17,363 nucleotides of DNA from Bacillota bacterium (GCA_030706015.1 JAUZPI010000082.1:1-17363), one strand, 5' to 3'; positions 6,559-15,100 are shown, counted from the stretch's first letter. Notes: generated by a model from the letters alone, not told the origin. Translations and numbers: made by a program.

Positions 6559-7869
6559 CTATTTAAACCTTTTCACTTCTATTATCTCGTTATCCGTAGG
6601 CCCCTCTTTTGAATATCTGACTTTTTGATATATTTCAGTGAGCCTATCAATATTATCCCCAGTAGAATTATTTATTTTAGTCTTTATATCACTTGTGGTA
6701 TCAACCATTTTAGGCATTATGCCCTTTTTTCTATACTTAGTAATAACCTTTTTATATCTTCTACGTACTTTTTCTCTCTCAGTGATATTAATTCCAAGCG
6801 CCTGTCTTATCTCATCAATATTATTATCAAGCTTCTCTATGTTTTTATTTTTTAAATATATTCTCTCAACCTTTTCATCATCATCTTGAGATATTACCTT
6901 AGTACCTTTTATAAAATTAAAATAGAAATATCTAACCAAGGTATAAAAATATATGACTAAGAGAGTTATTCCGATTATTGTTATTATAACTCCCAATACA
7001 TTACCAATAGCATCATACTTACTATCATGTTTAACAATCCTTGTGTCAGCAAAACTTACCTTCATCATATTTTTTTGCCTATCTCTTACATTTTTCATGA
7101 GTTGTTCCATACGAACTCCTCCGAATACCTTGCCTACAGCTGCTAATGCAGTTAATAATCCCATCTTGGAAAAATGCTCTATCTTCCATGTTATACTTCC
7201 AAAAATACTATACAAAATTACATAGCCAACTACTAGAACCCCTAGTATACTGGTTATAAATTTATTGTAAATAGTTTTTACTTTATCTACTGAGTTATAA
7301 TCATACTGTTTCTCAAGCACAACTAAACGCTCTATTCTACTTTTGCTATAATAGACTATAAATATTAGTGCAAATACTGCAGCCATCAATATTATCGTAT
7401 AATATATAAATTTATCATCTTTAAATGACCATATAAGTGCACTTATGCATAAAGATACTTCACCAAGCACAAAGCTTGAGTAATTCCAAAACTTTCTATT
7501 CACTCTAAAATATCCGTGTATTGATGAGTATACGCAGTATATAATATAGAGTATAAAAAAGAAGTGCTTAGATGCATCCAAAGGTACTATAAAAAACATT
7601 GCCGCTATTATTAGGTGCAATACTATAGATATATAGATGTTCTTTACCGTCCTCCTCACTGTTGTCATGGCAAGCGGAAACAATACCACTAGGAGCGATC
7701 CGGCCTCAGCTTTTACATTGCTTTCTGCGTAGTATGAAAAACTAGCTGCCGTAGGAAACAACAAAATAAACGTCATTACTATTTCCATCAGCTCATATTT
7801 TAGATCTTTAATTGAGATAGCAGCTGACCAAAATTCAGGCATTTCATAAGAGGCTATACGTTCACTCAA
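6559..7869 (-). CDS. multi-pass membrane protein with DUF4129-like C-terminus, third gene of a MoxR-DUF58 operon
   Basis: This 436-residue protein has about eight membrane segments (roughly 29-47, 55-72, 78-96, 102-118, 131-148, 154-174, 204-223 and 288-315). A cytoplasmic tail holds a charged, coiled-coil-prone stretch and a region at 362-430 that resembles DUF4129 of transglutaminase-like membrane proteins (EREKVRRRYKKV..., then a TEIYQKVRYS motif). In most MoxR-DUF58 loci the third gene also carries an extracellular transglutaminase core; none is visible here, and no Cys-His-Asp triad region is left between the membrane segments. It starts with TTG at 7869, overlapping the DUF58 stop by 8 nt, with GGGAG 13 nt upstream. 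The overlap suggests coupled translation. DUF4129 similarity is by eye only. Confidence 0.7.
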   Translation of the reverse strand: MSERIASYEMPEFWSAAISIKDLKYELMEIVMTFILLFPTAASFSYYAESNVKAEAGSLLVVLFPLAMTTVRRTVKNIYISIVLHLIIAAMFFIVPLDASKHFFFILYIIYCVYSSIHGYFRVNRKFWNYSSFVLGEVSLCISALIWSFKDDKFIYYTIILMAAVFALIFIVYYSKSRIERLVVLEKQYDYNSVDKVKTIYNKFITSILGVLVVGYVILYSIFGSITWKIEHFSKMGLLTALAAVGKVFGGVRMEQLMKNVRDRQKNMMKVSFADTRIVKHDSKYDAIGNVLGVIITIIGITLLVIYFYTLVRYFYFNFIKGTKVISQDDDEKVERIYLKNKNIEKLDNNIDEIRQALGINITEREKVRRRYKKVITKYRKKGIMPKMVDTTSDIKTKINNSTGDNIDRLTEIYQKVRYSKEGPTDNEIIEVKRFK

Positions 7870-8986
7870 TTACATCACTCTCCCAAAAATAAACCCCATT
7901 TCCTTCATCTATGTCTACTTCTTCATAGGAAGTTTTAGGAATAATCCATTGTATGTTTATACCTTTATTTTTTGCTGAAAAAATAGCTTCTTGTAAATCC
8001 TTTTTACAATAATGTGAAATAATTATCCAAAGAGGTTTTTTATTATTTGCTGCCAAGGCATTTTCATATATAAGTTCTGAAAATGGTCTTGTTGCACTTT
8101 CAATACCTAGGGCTGCTAATGTTTCATAAACTGCCTGCCCATGTCCATTTCCACTGTTTATAGCAACAAAAGCTTCTTTTTGAGTTGTATTATCCATGCA
8201 GTTTGTAACAAGTCCAGTTGCTATTCCCATATTTAGATACTCAGAGCACATGGATGCTGCGATACGAATACTATGTTCAATTAAAAACTTAGGATCCCAA
8301 GAGTTATACCTATCTACATTTACAAATATCAAAACTTCCTGAGATGACGTATAATCATACTGATTAACTTTAAGACTTCCTGTTCTTGCTGATGCACTCC
8401 AATTAATAGCTTTCATACTATCATACTGACCATAATCTCTTATGCCTCTTAGCATAAATTCATCTTCTATAATGTGTCTCTTAGTAATTACTTCACCCAT
8501 AAGCCTTTCAAACTTTGGAGTGAATTCTTCAGTACTTATCAGCCTCGGATAGACATAAACACTCTTATTTATAGAAAGCTTTTTTATGTATTTATGAGTT
8601 ACAAATAAATCACCTGTGATTAGATTTGCTTCATCTAAAGTGTAATATCCTCTTTTAACGCCCTCAATCCTAAACTTCTTAGTTATTCTTTCATATGAAA
8701 GAAGTGAGTATATATCCTTCTTAAAATAAGAATCCGCTACTACTTCCTCATTTAAATCTTTGAACAACAAGTTTGCAGAGATCAAAAACTGAACATCAAC
8801 CCAAAGGAGAGGCAGCCATTTTTTATTTGAAATGCATTCTGTTATACTTAATTCTTCCCCTTCAAATATACCCGTTTTATCAATTTGAAGCTGAAACTCT
8901 ACATTTTTAAAACCTCTTTTTTCATATACTTTTCTCTGTATTCTAAAAAAGGCGAGAGCAAAGACAAAAATCAAAACAATATCCAT
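7862..8986 (-). CDS. DUF58 domain protein (partner of MoxR ATPase)
   Basis: Membrane-anchored DUF58 protein of 374 residues. A hydrophobic N-terminus (about 2-16, DIVLIFVFALAFF) is followed by a beta-rich region. The DUF58 signature at about 181-205 reads GIRDYGQYDSMKAINWSASA and continues RTG; these are the conserved residues of the R-x-Y, INW and SAR blocks. The segment after it resembles a von Willebrand A-like fold, but the metal-site DxSxS is only DRYNS. The frame is open to 9028, yet the ATG at 8986 has GGAG 8 nt upstream and leaves a 16-nt gap to the MoxR stop, so I place the start there. The biochemical role is not settled. B. subtilis yeaC-yeaD is a similar arrangement. Confidence 0.88.
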   Translation of the reverse strand: MDIVLIFVFALAFFRIQRKVYEKRGFKNVEFQLQIDKTGIFEGEELSITECISNKKWLPLLWVDVQFLISANLLFKDLNEEVVADSYFKKDIYSLLSYERITKKFRIEGVKRGYYTLDEANLITGDLFVTHKYIKKLSINKSVYVYPRLISTEEFTPKFERLMGEVITKRHIIEDEFMLRGIRDYGQYDSMKAINWSASARTGSLKVNQYDYTSSQEVLIFVNVDRYNSWDPKFLIEHSIRIAASMCSEYLNMGIATGLVTNCMDNTTQKEAFVAINSGNGHGQAVYETLAALGIESATRPFSELIYENALAANNKKPLWIIISHYCKKDLQEAIFSAKNKGINIQWIIPKTSYEEVDIDEGNGVYFWESDVIE

Positions 8987-9002
8987 AGCCTTTACTCCAT
9001 TC

Positions 9003-9956
9003 CTAATTCCAATTTTCTGTAGGCACAACCACCTTGTCCAACATTTCCTTAAGTATGTCTACTGATTTGACACCTCTAATTCTTAAATTATCTCTTAATA
9101 TTATTCTATGTCCTAGTACATGTGGCACGATATATTTAACATCCTCCGGCGTAACATAATTTCTACCCATAATTGCTGCATACACCTGACAAGACTTTAA
9201 TAAAGCAAGGCTGCCTCTGGGACTTACTCCAAGAGATATGCTGTCATGCTTTCTCGTTTCCTCTATAATATTTAACATATATTCTTGAACGTCATCGTTT
9301 ACATGAATCTTCTGACATTCTGCTCTAGCTAACAGCAATTCCTCCATAGTACATACAGCTTCTAATTTATCTAAAGGGTTGTCCAGCATAAACCTTTTAA
9401 ATATTTCTTTTCCCTCTTGCATCGATGGATACCCCATACTCACCTTCATTAAAAACCTGTCTAACTGAGCCTCCGGCAGCGGAAATGTGCCCTGATTTTC
9501 TACAGGATTTTCAGTTGCAATAACAAAGAAAGGCTCTGTTAATTTATATGTAGTTCCATCCACAGTTATCTGCTTTTCCTCCATACACTCCAGCAAACTA
9601 GATTGTGTCCTAGGAGTTGCTCTGTTAATTTCATCTCCCAAAAGTATATTTGTAAATATAGGTCCTTGCCTAAAAACAAATTCCCCTTGTTTCTGATTAA
9701 AATAATTTATACCAGTTAAATCAGATGGTAATAGGTCCGGTGTAAACTGTATCCTTTTAAAGTCCACTCCCACAGAACGTGCAATCGTTTTCGCCAAAAC
9801 AGTCTTTCCAGTACCAGGAACATCTTCTAAGAGTACATGTCCTCCTGATATCATTGATGTTAAAAGTAAATCTATAATATCAGATTTCCCTATTATTACT
9901 TTCTCCACATTGTTCCTTATTTTATCCTTCATAATCTTTACGTGTTCAAATTCCAC
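9003..9956 (-). CDS. MoxR family AAA+ ATPase
   Basis: A 317-residue MoxR-type AAA+ ATPase, thought to act as a ring-shaped chaperone that assembles or activates partner proteins. Walker A is DVPGTGKT (45-52), Walker B LLGDEIN (105-111), and the pore or helix-2 region follows in PRTQSSLLECMEEKQ. Sensor 1 is ATENP (147-151), then QGTFPLPEAQLDRF with the arginine finger. The C-terminal helical lid carries GVSPRGSLALLKS (sensor 2). It starts with GTG at 9956, with GAGGGGG 7 nt upstream. It is the first gene of an operon with DUF58 and a membrane protein, and has its own divergent promoter. Targets are unknown; the DUF58 partner is likely by linkage. Confidence 0.95.
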   Translation of the reverse strand: MEFEHVKIMKDKIRNNVEKVIIGKSDIIDLLLTSMISGGHVLLEDVPGTGKTVLAKTIARSVGVDFKRIQFTPDLLPSDLTGINYFNQKQGEFVFRQGPIFTNILLGDEINRATPRTQSSLLECMEEKQITVDGTTYKLTEPFFVIATENPVENQGTFPLPEAQLDRFLMKVSMGYPSMQEGKEIFKRFMLDNPLDKLEAVCTMEELLLARAECQKIHVNDDVQEYMLNIIEETRKHDSISLGVSPRGSLALLKSCQVYAAIMGRNYVTPEDVKYIVPHVLGHRIILRDNLRIRGVKSVDILKEMLDKVVVPTENWN

Positions 9957-10012
9957 TTCATTACCCCCTCAAATCATTACGCTTCAATTTGTAATGACTA
10001 TTTATAAACTTA

Positions 10013-10041
10013 ATTATTTCATATAAATTACATTTGGTCAA
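10013..10041 (-). promoter_or_regulatory. candidate promoter of the MoxR operon
   Basis: On the minus strand, TTGACC (10036-10041), a 17-bp spacer and AATAAT (10013-10018), preceded by TGA, give a sigma-A promoter about 50 nt upstream of the GTG at 9956. It is back to back with the LacI gene promoter. Confidence 0.6.
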
Positions 10042-10107
10042 ATTTTTTTCAATTACTTGCCCCTGTAGATCTCATTTCCTCTAAATTTTTAAAAACAAAC
10101 AAATTTC

Positions 10108-10119
10108 GAAACCGCTTTC
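10108..10119 (+). promoter_or_regulatory. operator-like palindrome upstream of the LacI gene
   Basis: GAAACCGCTTTC is a LacI/CcpA-class palindrome with one mismatched pair. It ends 9 bp before the -35 of the LacI gene promoter. Its right half plus flank, CGCTTTCTTG, recurs exactly in the palindrome before the MATE gene, which points to the same regulator. It matches 12 of 14 positions of the cre consensus, so CcpA is an alternative. Confidence 0.65.
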
Positions 10120-10128
10120 TTGTGAAAG

Positions 10129-10157
10129 TTGACAACCCTTCCTCAAGGTTTTATAAT
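10129..10157 (+). promoter_or_regulatory. sigma-A promoter of the LacI regulator gene
   Basis: Perfect TTGACA (10129-10134), a 17-bp spacer and perfect TATAAT (10152-10157). Transcription should start near 10164, leaving a leader of about 37 nt. Such a strong promoter beside an operator suggests tight autorepression. Confidence 0.85.
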
Positions 10158-10200
10158 TATGTTAACTGTACTAGCTCTACAAGAGAAAGGAGTTTATACA

Positions 10201-11210
10201 TGAATATATACGATATAGCTAAAATAGCCAATGTTTCAATATCTACAGTATCAAGGGTTATAAACGATAGACCTGGAGTTAGTGATAAGGTAAGAAAAAA
10301 GGTTGAAAAAATTATTGAGGAATATAATTTTAGGCCAAATCTGCTTGCTAGAGAACTAACAAACAAAAAGACGAATGTTATAGGAATTGTTGCTCCAGGT
10401 GTTGGAAATTACTTTGCTGAGAGAATACGAGCTATAAGCAGCACCTGTAAAGAAAATGGATATAGTATTATGATTACTACTAAATCTAATGGTTATGAAG
10501 ATGTGGATGGAGAAATCGAAAATTTTAATCTTCTCTATGAAAAACAAGTTGATGGAATTATATTTTTTCCATCAAGAATAACTGAAAAACATAAAGCCGT
10601 ACTTGATAAAATAGTGCCTAAGACTCCAGTTGTAGTTGTAGGCTATGAAATCAAGAATGTATTATTACCCTGTGTTGTGTATGATAACTATATCGGTGCT
10701 AAAATGGCTATGAGACATTTAATAGAAAATGGCCATAAAAAGATTTCTATCATCACAGGTCCAGAATTTGAAGAAACCTCAAATCAAAGACTTAAGGCTT
10801 ATTTAGATACAATGAATGAAAATAACTTACCTATTAATAAACAATACATAAAGGTAGGGAGCTTCTGTATGGGCTCTGGCTATACTAAAACTTTGGAACT
10901 TCTTCAATGTAATAGTGAAAGACCCACAGCAATTTTCGCATTCAATGATAATATGGCAATCGGCGCTATAAAAGCCATACAGGAAAGTCAACTGAAAGTT
11001 CCGGAACATATATCAGTTATAGGTTTTGACAATATTGAAACAACTGCATATACTACTCCAAGTCTTACTACTGTATACCAGGATCAACACGAGATAGGAT
11101 TGAGAGCTGCAGAAACCTTAATAAATTGTATAAAAGATAAAACCAATAAAATAAACAAAGTTGTTCTTGAACAGGAACTTATTGTACGAGAAAGCGTAAA
11201 AAAAATATAA
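10201..11210 (+). CDS. LacI family transcriptional regulator
   Basis: A 336-residue repressor. The N-terminal helix-turn-helix at 3-25 reads IYDIAKIANVSISTVSRVIN and is a textbook LacI motif. The hinge helix region RPNLLARELTNKKTNVIG (about 44-61) follows, then a periplasmic-binding-protein-like sensor domain with ITGPEFEETSNQRLKAY, a FAFNDNMAIGAIKA segment and SVIGFDNIETTAYTTPSLTTV. The frame is open to 10122, but AAAGGAG 7 nt before ATG 10201 and the promoter position fix the later start. A MATE exporter follows 68 nt downstream with a related operator. The effector is unknown; the partner gene suggests something other than a sugar uptake system, or global control by a CcpA-like site. Confidence 0.93.
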
Positions 11211-11211
11211 T
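11182..11211 (+). promoter_or_regulatory. possible promoter of the MATE gene inside the end of the LacI gene
   Basis: TATAAT (11206-11211) spans the LacI stop codon. The best -35 is TTGTAC (11182-11187) with an 18-bp spacer and only three consensus bases. If used, the palindrome at 11228-11241 would lie about +10 to +23, a classic roadblock position. Read-through from the LacI promoter is equally possible, as no clear terminator separates the genes. Confidence 0.4.
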
Positions 11212-11227
11212 TTTTTTTATACTTTTG

Positions 11228-11241
11228 AGAAAGCGCTTTCT
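11228..11241 (+). promoter_or_regulatory. operator: 14-bp perfect palindrome upstream of the MATE gene
   Basis: AGAAAGCGCTTTCT is a perfect palindrome with the central CG step typical of LacI-family operators. It lies 37 bp before the MATE ATG. It shares CGCTTTCTTG with the site ahead of the LacI gene. It also fits the cre consensus at 13 of 14 positions, so CcpA could bind instead of, or as well as, the linked LacI protein. Confidence 0.75.
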
Positions 11242-11278
11242 TGCCCCCTTCAAACATAAAATTTTAAGGAGAAATATT

Positions 11279-12625
11279 ATGAAAAATAACTCAAAAAAAG
11301 ATCTTAATCTAATAAACCTTACATGGCCTATATTTGTTGAAACATTTCTTTATATGCTACTTGGTAACGTGGATACATTGATGTTAAGCAGGTACTCTGG
11401 TGATGCTGTAGCAGCGGTTGGTGTTTCAAATCAACTTATGAATATGATGATAATAATGTTTGCCATTATTTCCGTAGGAACCTCTATACTATCGGCACAA
11501 TATCTTGGCGCTGGCAGAAAAAAGGATGCTTCTAAGGTTACACTAGTTTCTCTATTAGTTAACCTATTATTTGGTATTATCCTGAGTATTGTAATGCTCA
11601 TATTTTCCCATACTTTGCTCAGATTAATGAATTTACCAGAAAACCTAATGGGGTATGGAACTCAATTTTTAAGCATTGTAGGTGGAACGCTTGTAATACA
11701 AGCCTTACTGATGACTATAACTGCTATAGTTAGAAGTCATGGTCACACAAAGATATCAATGTATATTAGTATAGGTATGAATATTCTTAACATTATAGGA
11801 AATTATATATTAATATTTGGGCATCTTGGTTTTAGTCCCATGGGGGTTAGAGGTTCAGCCACATCTACTAGTATTAGCAGGGTAATAGGTCTAATCATAC
11901 TTACTGTTATCCTATTTGCAAAAATTGAAAAAGATATATCAATGAAATTGCTTTCACCTTTTCCAACCTATATATTAAGGAACTTATTTAGAATAGGAAT
12001 TCCAAGCGCTGGTGAACAAATATCCTACAGTCTTTCACAAATTGCTGTTACCTATTTTGTTTCTTCCTTAGGTACACAAGCATTAACTACTAGAGTATAT
12101 GTTCAAAATATCGTAATGTTCGTATATCTATTTGCAGTTGCTATAGGTCAGGGTACATCTATTTTAGTTGGTCATTTAGTTGGGGCAAATGATAATGATG
12201 AGGCTTACCATAATTGCTTTAGAAGCCTAAAATATGCTTTAGTAATTTCACTAGCTATAGGGACTATCTTTGCAATCTTCAGAGTGCCTCTGCTCCATAT
12301 ATTTACTATGGATAAAGAAATTATAGCTTTAGGCGGAATAATTCTTATTATAGATTTAATTCTTGAACCAGGCAGAGCTACTAATCTTGTAGTTATAGGG
12401 TCACTTAAAGCCGCTGGGGACGTTAAGTTTCCAGTTAGCATGGGTATTTTATCTATGTGGGGTATAAGTGTTGTATTGTCCTACTTACTTGGCATAAAGT
12501 TCGGTTTTGGTTTAATAGGTATATGGATTGCCTCCGCTTCTGATGAATGGTTCAGAGGAATCTTTATGATATGGAGATGGAAAACAAAGCGCTGGGAAAA
12601 GATGAGTTTTGTTAAGGCTAGCTAA
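11279..12625 (+). CDS. MATE family multidrug/toxin efflux protein
   Basis: A 448-residue MATE transporter of the usual length, expected to export organic cations or metabolites using a sodium or proton gradient. Twelve membrane segments can be traced. Typical marks are WPIFVETFLYMLLGNVDTLM in the first segment (16-35), AVGVSNQ (46-52), SAQYLGAGR (72-80), and in the second half GIPSAGEQISYSLSQ and a GQGTSILVGHLVGAND motif, the internal repeat of AQYLGAGR. The frame is open to 11225, but AAGGAG 7 nt before ATG 11279 defines the start, and the operator lies in the excluded stretch. It sits behind a LacI regulator, with a terminator downstream. Substrate and coupling ion are not predictable here. 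Confidence 0.92.
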   Translation: MKNNSKKDLNLINLTWPIFVETFLYMLLGNVDTLMLSRYSGDAVAAVGVSNQLMNMMIIMFAIISVGTSILSAQYLGAGRKKDASKVTLVSLLVNLLFGIILSIVMLIFSHTLLRLMNLPENLMGYGTQFLSIVGGTLVIQALLMTITAIVRSHGHTKISMYISIGMNILNIIGNYILIFGHLGFSPMGVRGSATSTSISRVIGLIILTVILFAKIEKDISMKLLSPFPTYILRNLFRIGIPSAGEQISYSLSQIAVTYFVSSLGTQALTTRVYVQNIVMFVYLFAVAIGQGTSILVGHLVGANDNDEAYHNCFRSLKYALVISLAIGTIFAIFRVPLLHIFTMDKEIIALGGIILIIDLILEPGRATNLVVIGSLKAAGDVKFPVSMGILSMWGISVVLSYLLGIKFGFGLIGIWIASASDEWFRGIFMIWRWKTKRWEKMSFVKAS

Positions 12626-12647
12626 TTATAAAAAACTAAATTAGTGG

Positions 12648-12683
12648 AAAAAGGCAGGTGATTGAACTTTCACTTGCCTTTTT
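12648..12683 (+). terminator. terminator between the convergent MATE and lepB genes
   Basis: Arms AAAAAGGCAGGTGA (12648-12661) and TCACTTGCCTTTTT (12670-12683) form a 14-bp stem with one G-U pair on the plus strand. It is flanked by A- and T-runs, so it can work in both directions, but pairing is better for the MATE transcript. It overlaps the last codon of lepB. Confidence 0.85.
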
Positions 12684-13251
12684 AAAATATTCTAACTTTA
12701 TTAAATGGATATATTCTAACGATGGTATGCCCCTTAATATCCTTTGTATTAATTGGTCCCAAAAATCTACTATCTAAACTATGTTCTCTGTTATCTCCCA
12801 ATACAAATACATAGCCATTTGGAACAGAATATCTTACGTTTTCAGGCAAAAATGTACCTGCATTAGTCAAAGTATTTGGATTTAGGTAGTCTTCTTTTAA
12901 CAATTTATCATTTAAATATACCTTACCGTTCTTTATCTCAATTGTATCTCCAGCAATCCCAATAACTCTTTTCACATATAGTTGTCTCTCTTCATCTTTA
13001 GAATCAAAAATCACAATTTCTCCTCTGCTAAAGCTTCTTGTTAGAATGCTTAATTTTTCAACAAAAAGTACGTCCTTATCATTAAGCGTTGACAACATAG
13101 ACTGTCCTTCAACATCAGCTCTAGCAAATACAAAGGTCTTTAAAATCAATGCAAACACTAATGTCGCTACCATCAGAATTACATACTCTGTAGCTTCTTT
13201 TCTAAACCTTTTCTTATTTCTATCTGCTCTCCCCTTTTTCACTCTAGACAT
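12682..13251 (-). CDS. lepB: signal peptidase I
   Basis: Membrane-bound serine protease (S26) that removes signal peptides from secreted proteins. It has 189 residues, in the short Gram-positive SipS-like range. A basic cytoplasmic tail (1-20) precedes one membrane segment (22-40). The catalytic serine is in GQSM (Ser51) and the catalytic lysine in YVKRVIG (Lys94). Box E is GDNREHSLDSR (152-162). The frame opens at GTG 13260, but AAGGGG lies 8 nt before ATG 13251, so the protein starts MSRVKKGRAD. It stands alone, convergent with the MATE gene, and no clear promoter motif could be fixed in the 180-bp spacer upstream. Confidence 0.95.
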   Translation of the reverse strand: MSRVKKGRADRNKKRFRKEATEYVILMVATLVFALILKTFVFARADVEGQSMLSTLNDKDVLFVEKLSILTRSFSRGEIVIFDSKDEERQLYVKRVIGIAGDTIEIKNGKVYLNDKLLKEDYLNPNTLTNAGTFLPENVRYSVPNGYVFVLGDNREHSLDSRFLGPINTKDIKGHTIVRIYPFNKVRIF

Positions 13252-13441
13252 ATAACGCACCCCTTGAGTATATTAATAAATCTAACCATTTTCAGCTTAT
13301 GTCATTCAGACTATATCCTATCTTACTATATAAACCCTAACATATGCTATAGTTAAAAGCTGTTAAGTTCTATATATTAAGTATATAAAGGAGATTATAA
13401 AACTATGTGTGAAATATGTATATAGGTATCACTTATTAAAA

Positions 13442-14338
13442 TTATTCATCTATAGCAAATTCACTTCCATAGGCCATTTTTGAAAATTCTTTTTCTAGCT
13501 GCTGAATATTAATTCCCTTAATATCAATGTTTTCTATATTCCCTTGTCCAATACCCTCTTTAATACATTTAAATAGATAATTTATAGCTTGCGGTCTGAA
13601 TCCTAGCAACCTAGCACCGATAGTATCACAGGCTACAGGATCTAAACTAGCTATAACAAGCCCTGTTCTTTTAGCTATGCCTTTTGAAGGTCCTGTACCT
13701 ATCATTGCAGGATTCATACTAACAATTGACATATCTATTGGTATATTTCTTGCCATAGAAACTATAAAATCATGTAAATCCTCATGTATCCCCAAATTCT
13801 TCTTGGGGTAGCCGTGTATTTCAGCTGGAGGCCATGAAAGGGCTATATTTTTGATGGCAGCAGACATAGTGGCCTCCTCATGAGCTTTTAATTGAGTAAA
13901 AGAAACTATTATTGTGGCCTCATTTACAAGTTTATTTATTTTTGATTCCTTTATCACTGAGCCATTTAAGATAATATCAACAAAAGGACCTGAATTTAAA
14001 TCTATAAACTCTACCCCTTCTTCTTTAATTATATTATTAAACCCAAAATAATCCAATACCTCTACTGTATTAGCACCTCCAGAACCAGCCGCAACTACAA
14101 TTCGTTTTGGATTTTTATCTTTAAATATCCTTATAACTTCTCTTAGTGATTCTGGACCCACTACAACTGCTTTATGTGGAGGATTCATATTAACCATATT
14201 AGCTGTAATAACCACTACATCCTCATTATTTATTAAATTATTTATAGGTAGATATCCTACAGCTTCTCTAATAGCAATGCTCTCATTGTCATTTCTAGCT
14301 GCACCTACAATTGGACTATCTATTCTTCTCTTTCTCAT
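13442..14338 (-). CDS. DUF362 domain protein
   Basis: A 298-residue DUF362 protein of unknown enzymatic function. Family marks are present: SFTQLKAHEEATMSAAIKN (146-164), where KxH and the later KN are conserved, and a C-terminal ASLDPVACDTIGARLLGF block (230-247). Unlike many relatives it lacks appended 4Fe-4S ferredoxin motifs, having only two cysteines. No signal peptide or membrane segment is seen. AGAGGTGA 7 nt before ATG 14338 fixes the start. It lies 56 nt after a TIM-barrel gene on the same strand, so the two are probably one operon. No clear terminator follows; the spacer to lepB has only a weak GTGATA-type stem. Confidence 0.85.
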   Translation of the reverse strand: MRKRRIDSPIVGAARNDNESIAIREAVGYLPINNLINNEDVVVITANMVNMNPPHKAVVVGPESLREVIRIFKDKNPKRIVVAAGSGGANTVEVLDYFGFNNIIKEEGVEFIDLNSGPFVDIILNGSVIKESKINKLVNEATIIVSFTQLKAHEEATMSAAIKNIALSWPPAEIHGYPKKNLGIHEDLHDFIVSMARNIPIDMSIVSMNPAMIGTGPSKGIAKRTGLVIASLDPVACDTIGARLLGFRPQAINYLFKCIKEGIGQGNIENIDIKGINIQQLEKEFSKMAYGSEFAIDE

Positions 14339-14394
14339 AAAAAATCACCTCTTGACTTATTTTTACCATAAGGCAGAGGTGAAATACATATTTA

Positions 14395-15099
14395 TTATTC
14401 TTCTCTTTCTTGACTTTCTTCCTTGTATATATCTCTATATTTCCCCATAAGGCTAGTAAAAATCTTTCCTGTAGTTGGAGGCGTATATGTAATCGCATTT
14501 GCCCCCGCCTCTATGGTTTCTTTTATACTTTCATCAGTGTTACCGCCAGTAGCTATTATGGGGAAATCAGGGAAATTTTCTCTTATACTTTTAACAATGT
14601 ATGGAGTTTTTTTTGCACCAGAGACATTTAGAATTGTTGCCCCAGCATCAATCCTTGCTTGTATATCTTCATATTCTGATACTACAGTAACAACTATAGG
14701 AATATCTATTGTCTCCCTTACAAGTCTTATAACTTCATTTGATGTAGGACTATTAACTACTATTCCCATTGCACCTTTAAACTCGGCATCAAGAGCTAAA
14801 TTAACAACTCTTTTCCCCATTGTAAGTCCGCCGCCTACACCGCAAAATACTGGAACATCTGCAGCCAAGACAAGCGCAGCTGTTATTACTGGTTGAGGAG
14901 TAAATGGATATACTGCAATTACTGCATCAGCATTAGTATTTCTTATGACTGCAACATCTGTAGTAAATACAAAAGACTTTAGTCTTTTACCAAATATTCT
15001 AATGCCACTGGCATTTCTTATTACATCTGGCAGTTCTATCATATGGCTTCTCAATGTTCCTTTTATCTGTGGTACATTTTTTGATACCTTTTCAACCAT
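14395..15099 (-). CDS. TIM-barrel protein with phosphate-binding loop, function unknown
   Basis: A 234-residue soluble alpha/beta barrel. Alternating strands and helices include AVIAVYP (59-65), VPVFCGVGGGLTMGKR (82-97), GAMGIVVNSP (109-118), IPIVVTVV (133-140), ATILNVSGAKK (154-164) and IIATGGNTDESI (181-192). It ends with ANAITYTPP (200-208). The GG loops after late strands resemble the phosphate sites of HisA/ThiG/IMPDH-like barrels. I cannot assign a reaction. The only in-frame start is ATG 15099, because TAG lies seven codons earlier, yet it has a poor ribosome binding site; the strong GGGGAGGTG is about 50 nt upstream (see the finding). DUF362 follows in the same operon. Confidence 0.72.
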   Translation of the reverse strand: MVEKVSKNVPQIKGTLRSHMIELPDVIRNASGIRIFGKRLKSFVFTTDVAVIRNTNADAVIAVYPFTPQPVITAALVLAADVPVFCGVGGGLTMGKRVVNLALDAEFKGAMGIVVNSPTSNEVIRLVRETIDIPIVVTVVSEYEDIQARIDAGATILNVSGAKKTPYIVKSIRENFPDFPIIATGGNTDESIKETIEAGANAITYTPPTTGKIFTSLMGKYRDIYKEESQEREE

Positions 15100-15100
15100 C

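Noticed and set aside
10122..10200. Upstream extension of the LacI protein from ATG 10122
   Set aside because: That start lies upstream of and across the promoter itself; the helix-turn-helix begins right after ATG 10201, which has a good ribosome binding site.
11225..11278. Upstream extension of the MATE protein
   Set aside because: It would translate through the operator palindrome and lacks a ribosome binding site; ATG 11279 has one.
13405..13425. Six-codon frame MCEICI behind AAAGGAG on the plus strand
   Set aside because: The Shine-Dalgarno site is suggestive, but the peptide is tiny, has no downstream gene on that strand and runs into the convergent DUF362 gene.
14423..14896. 157-codon plus-strand frame
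   Set aside because: It is an antisense shadow of the TIM-barrel gene, with no ribosome binding site.
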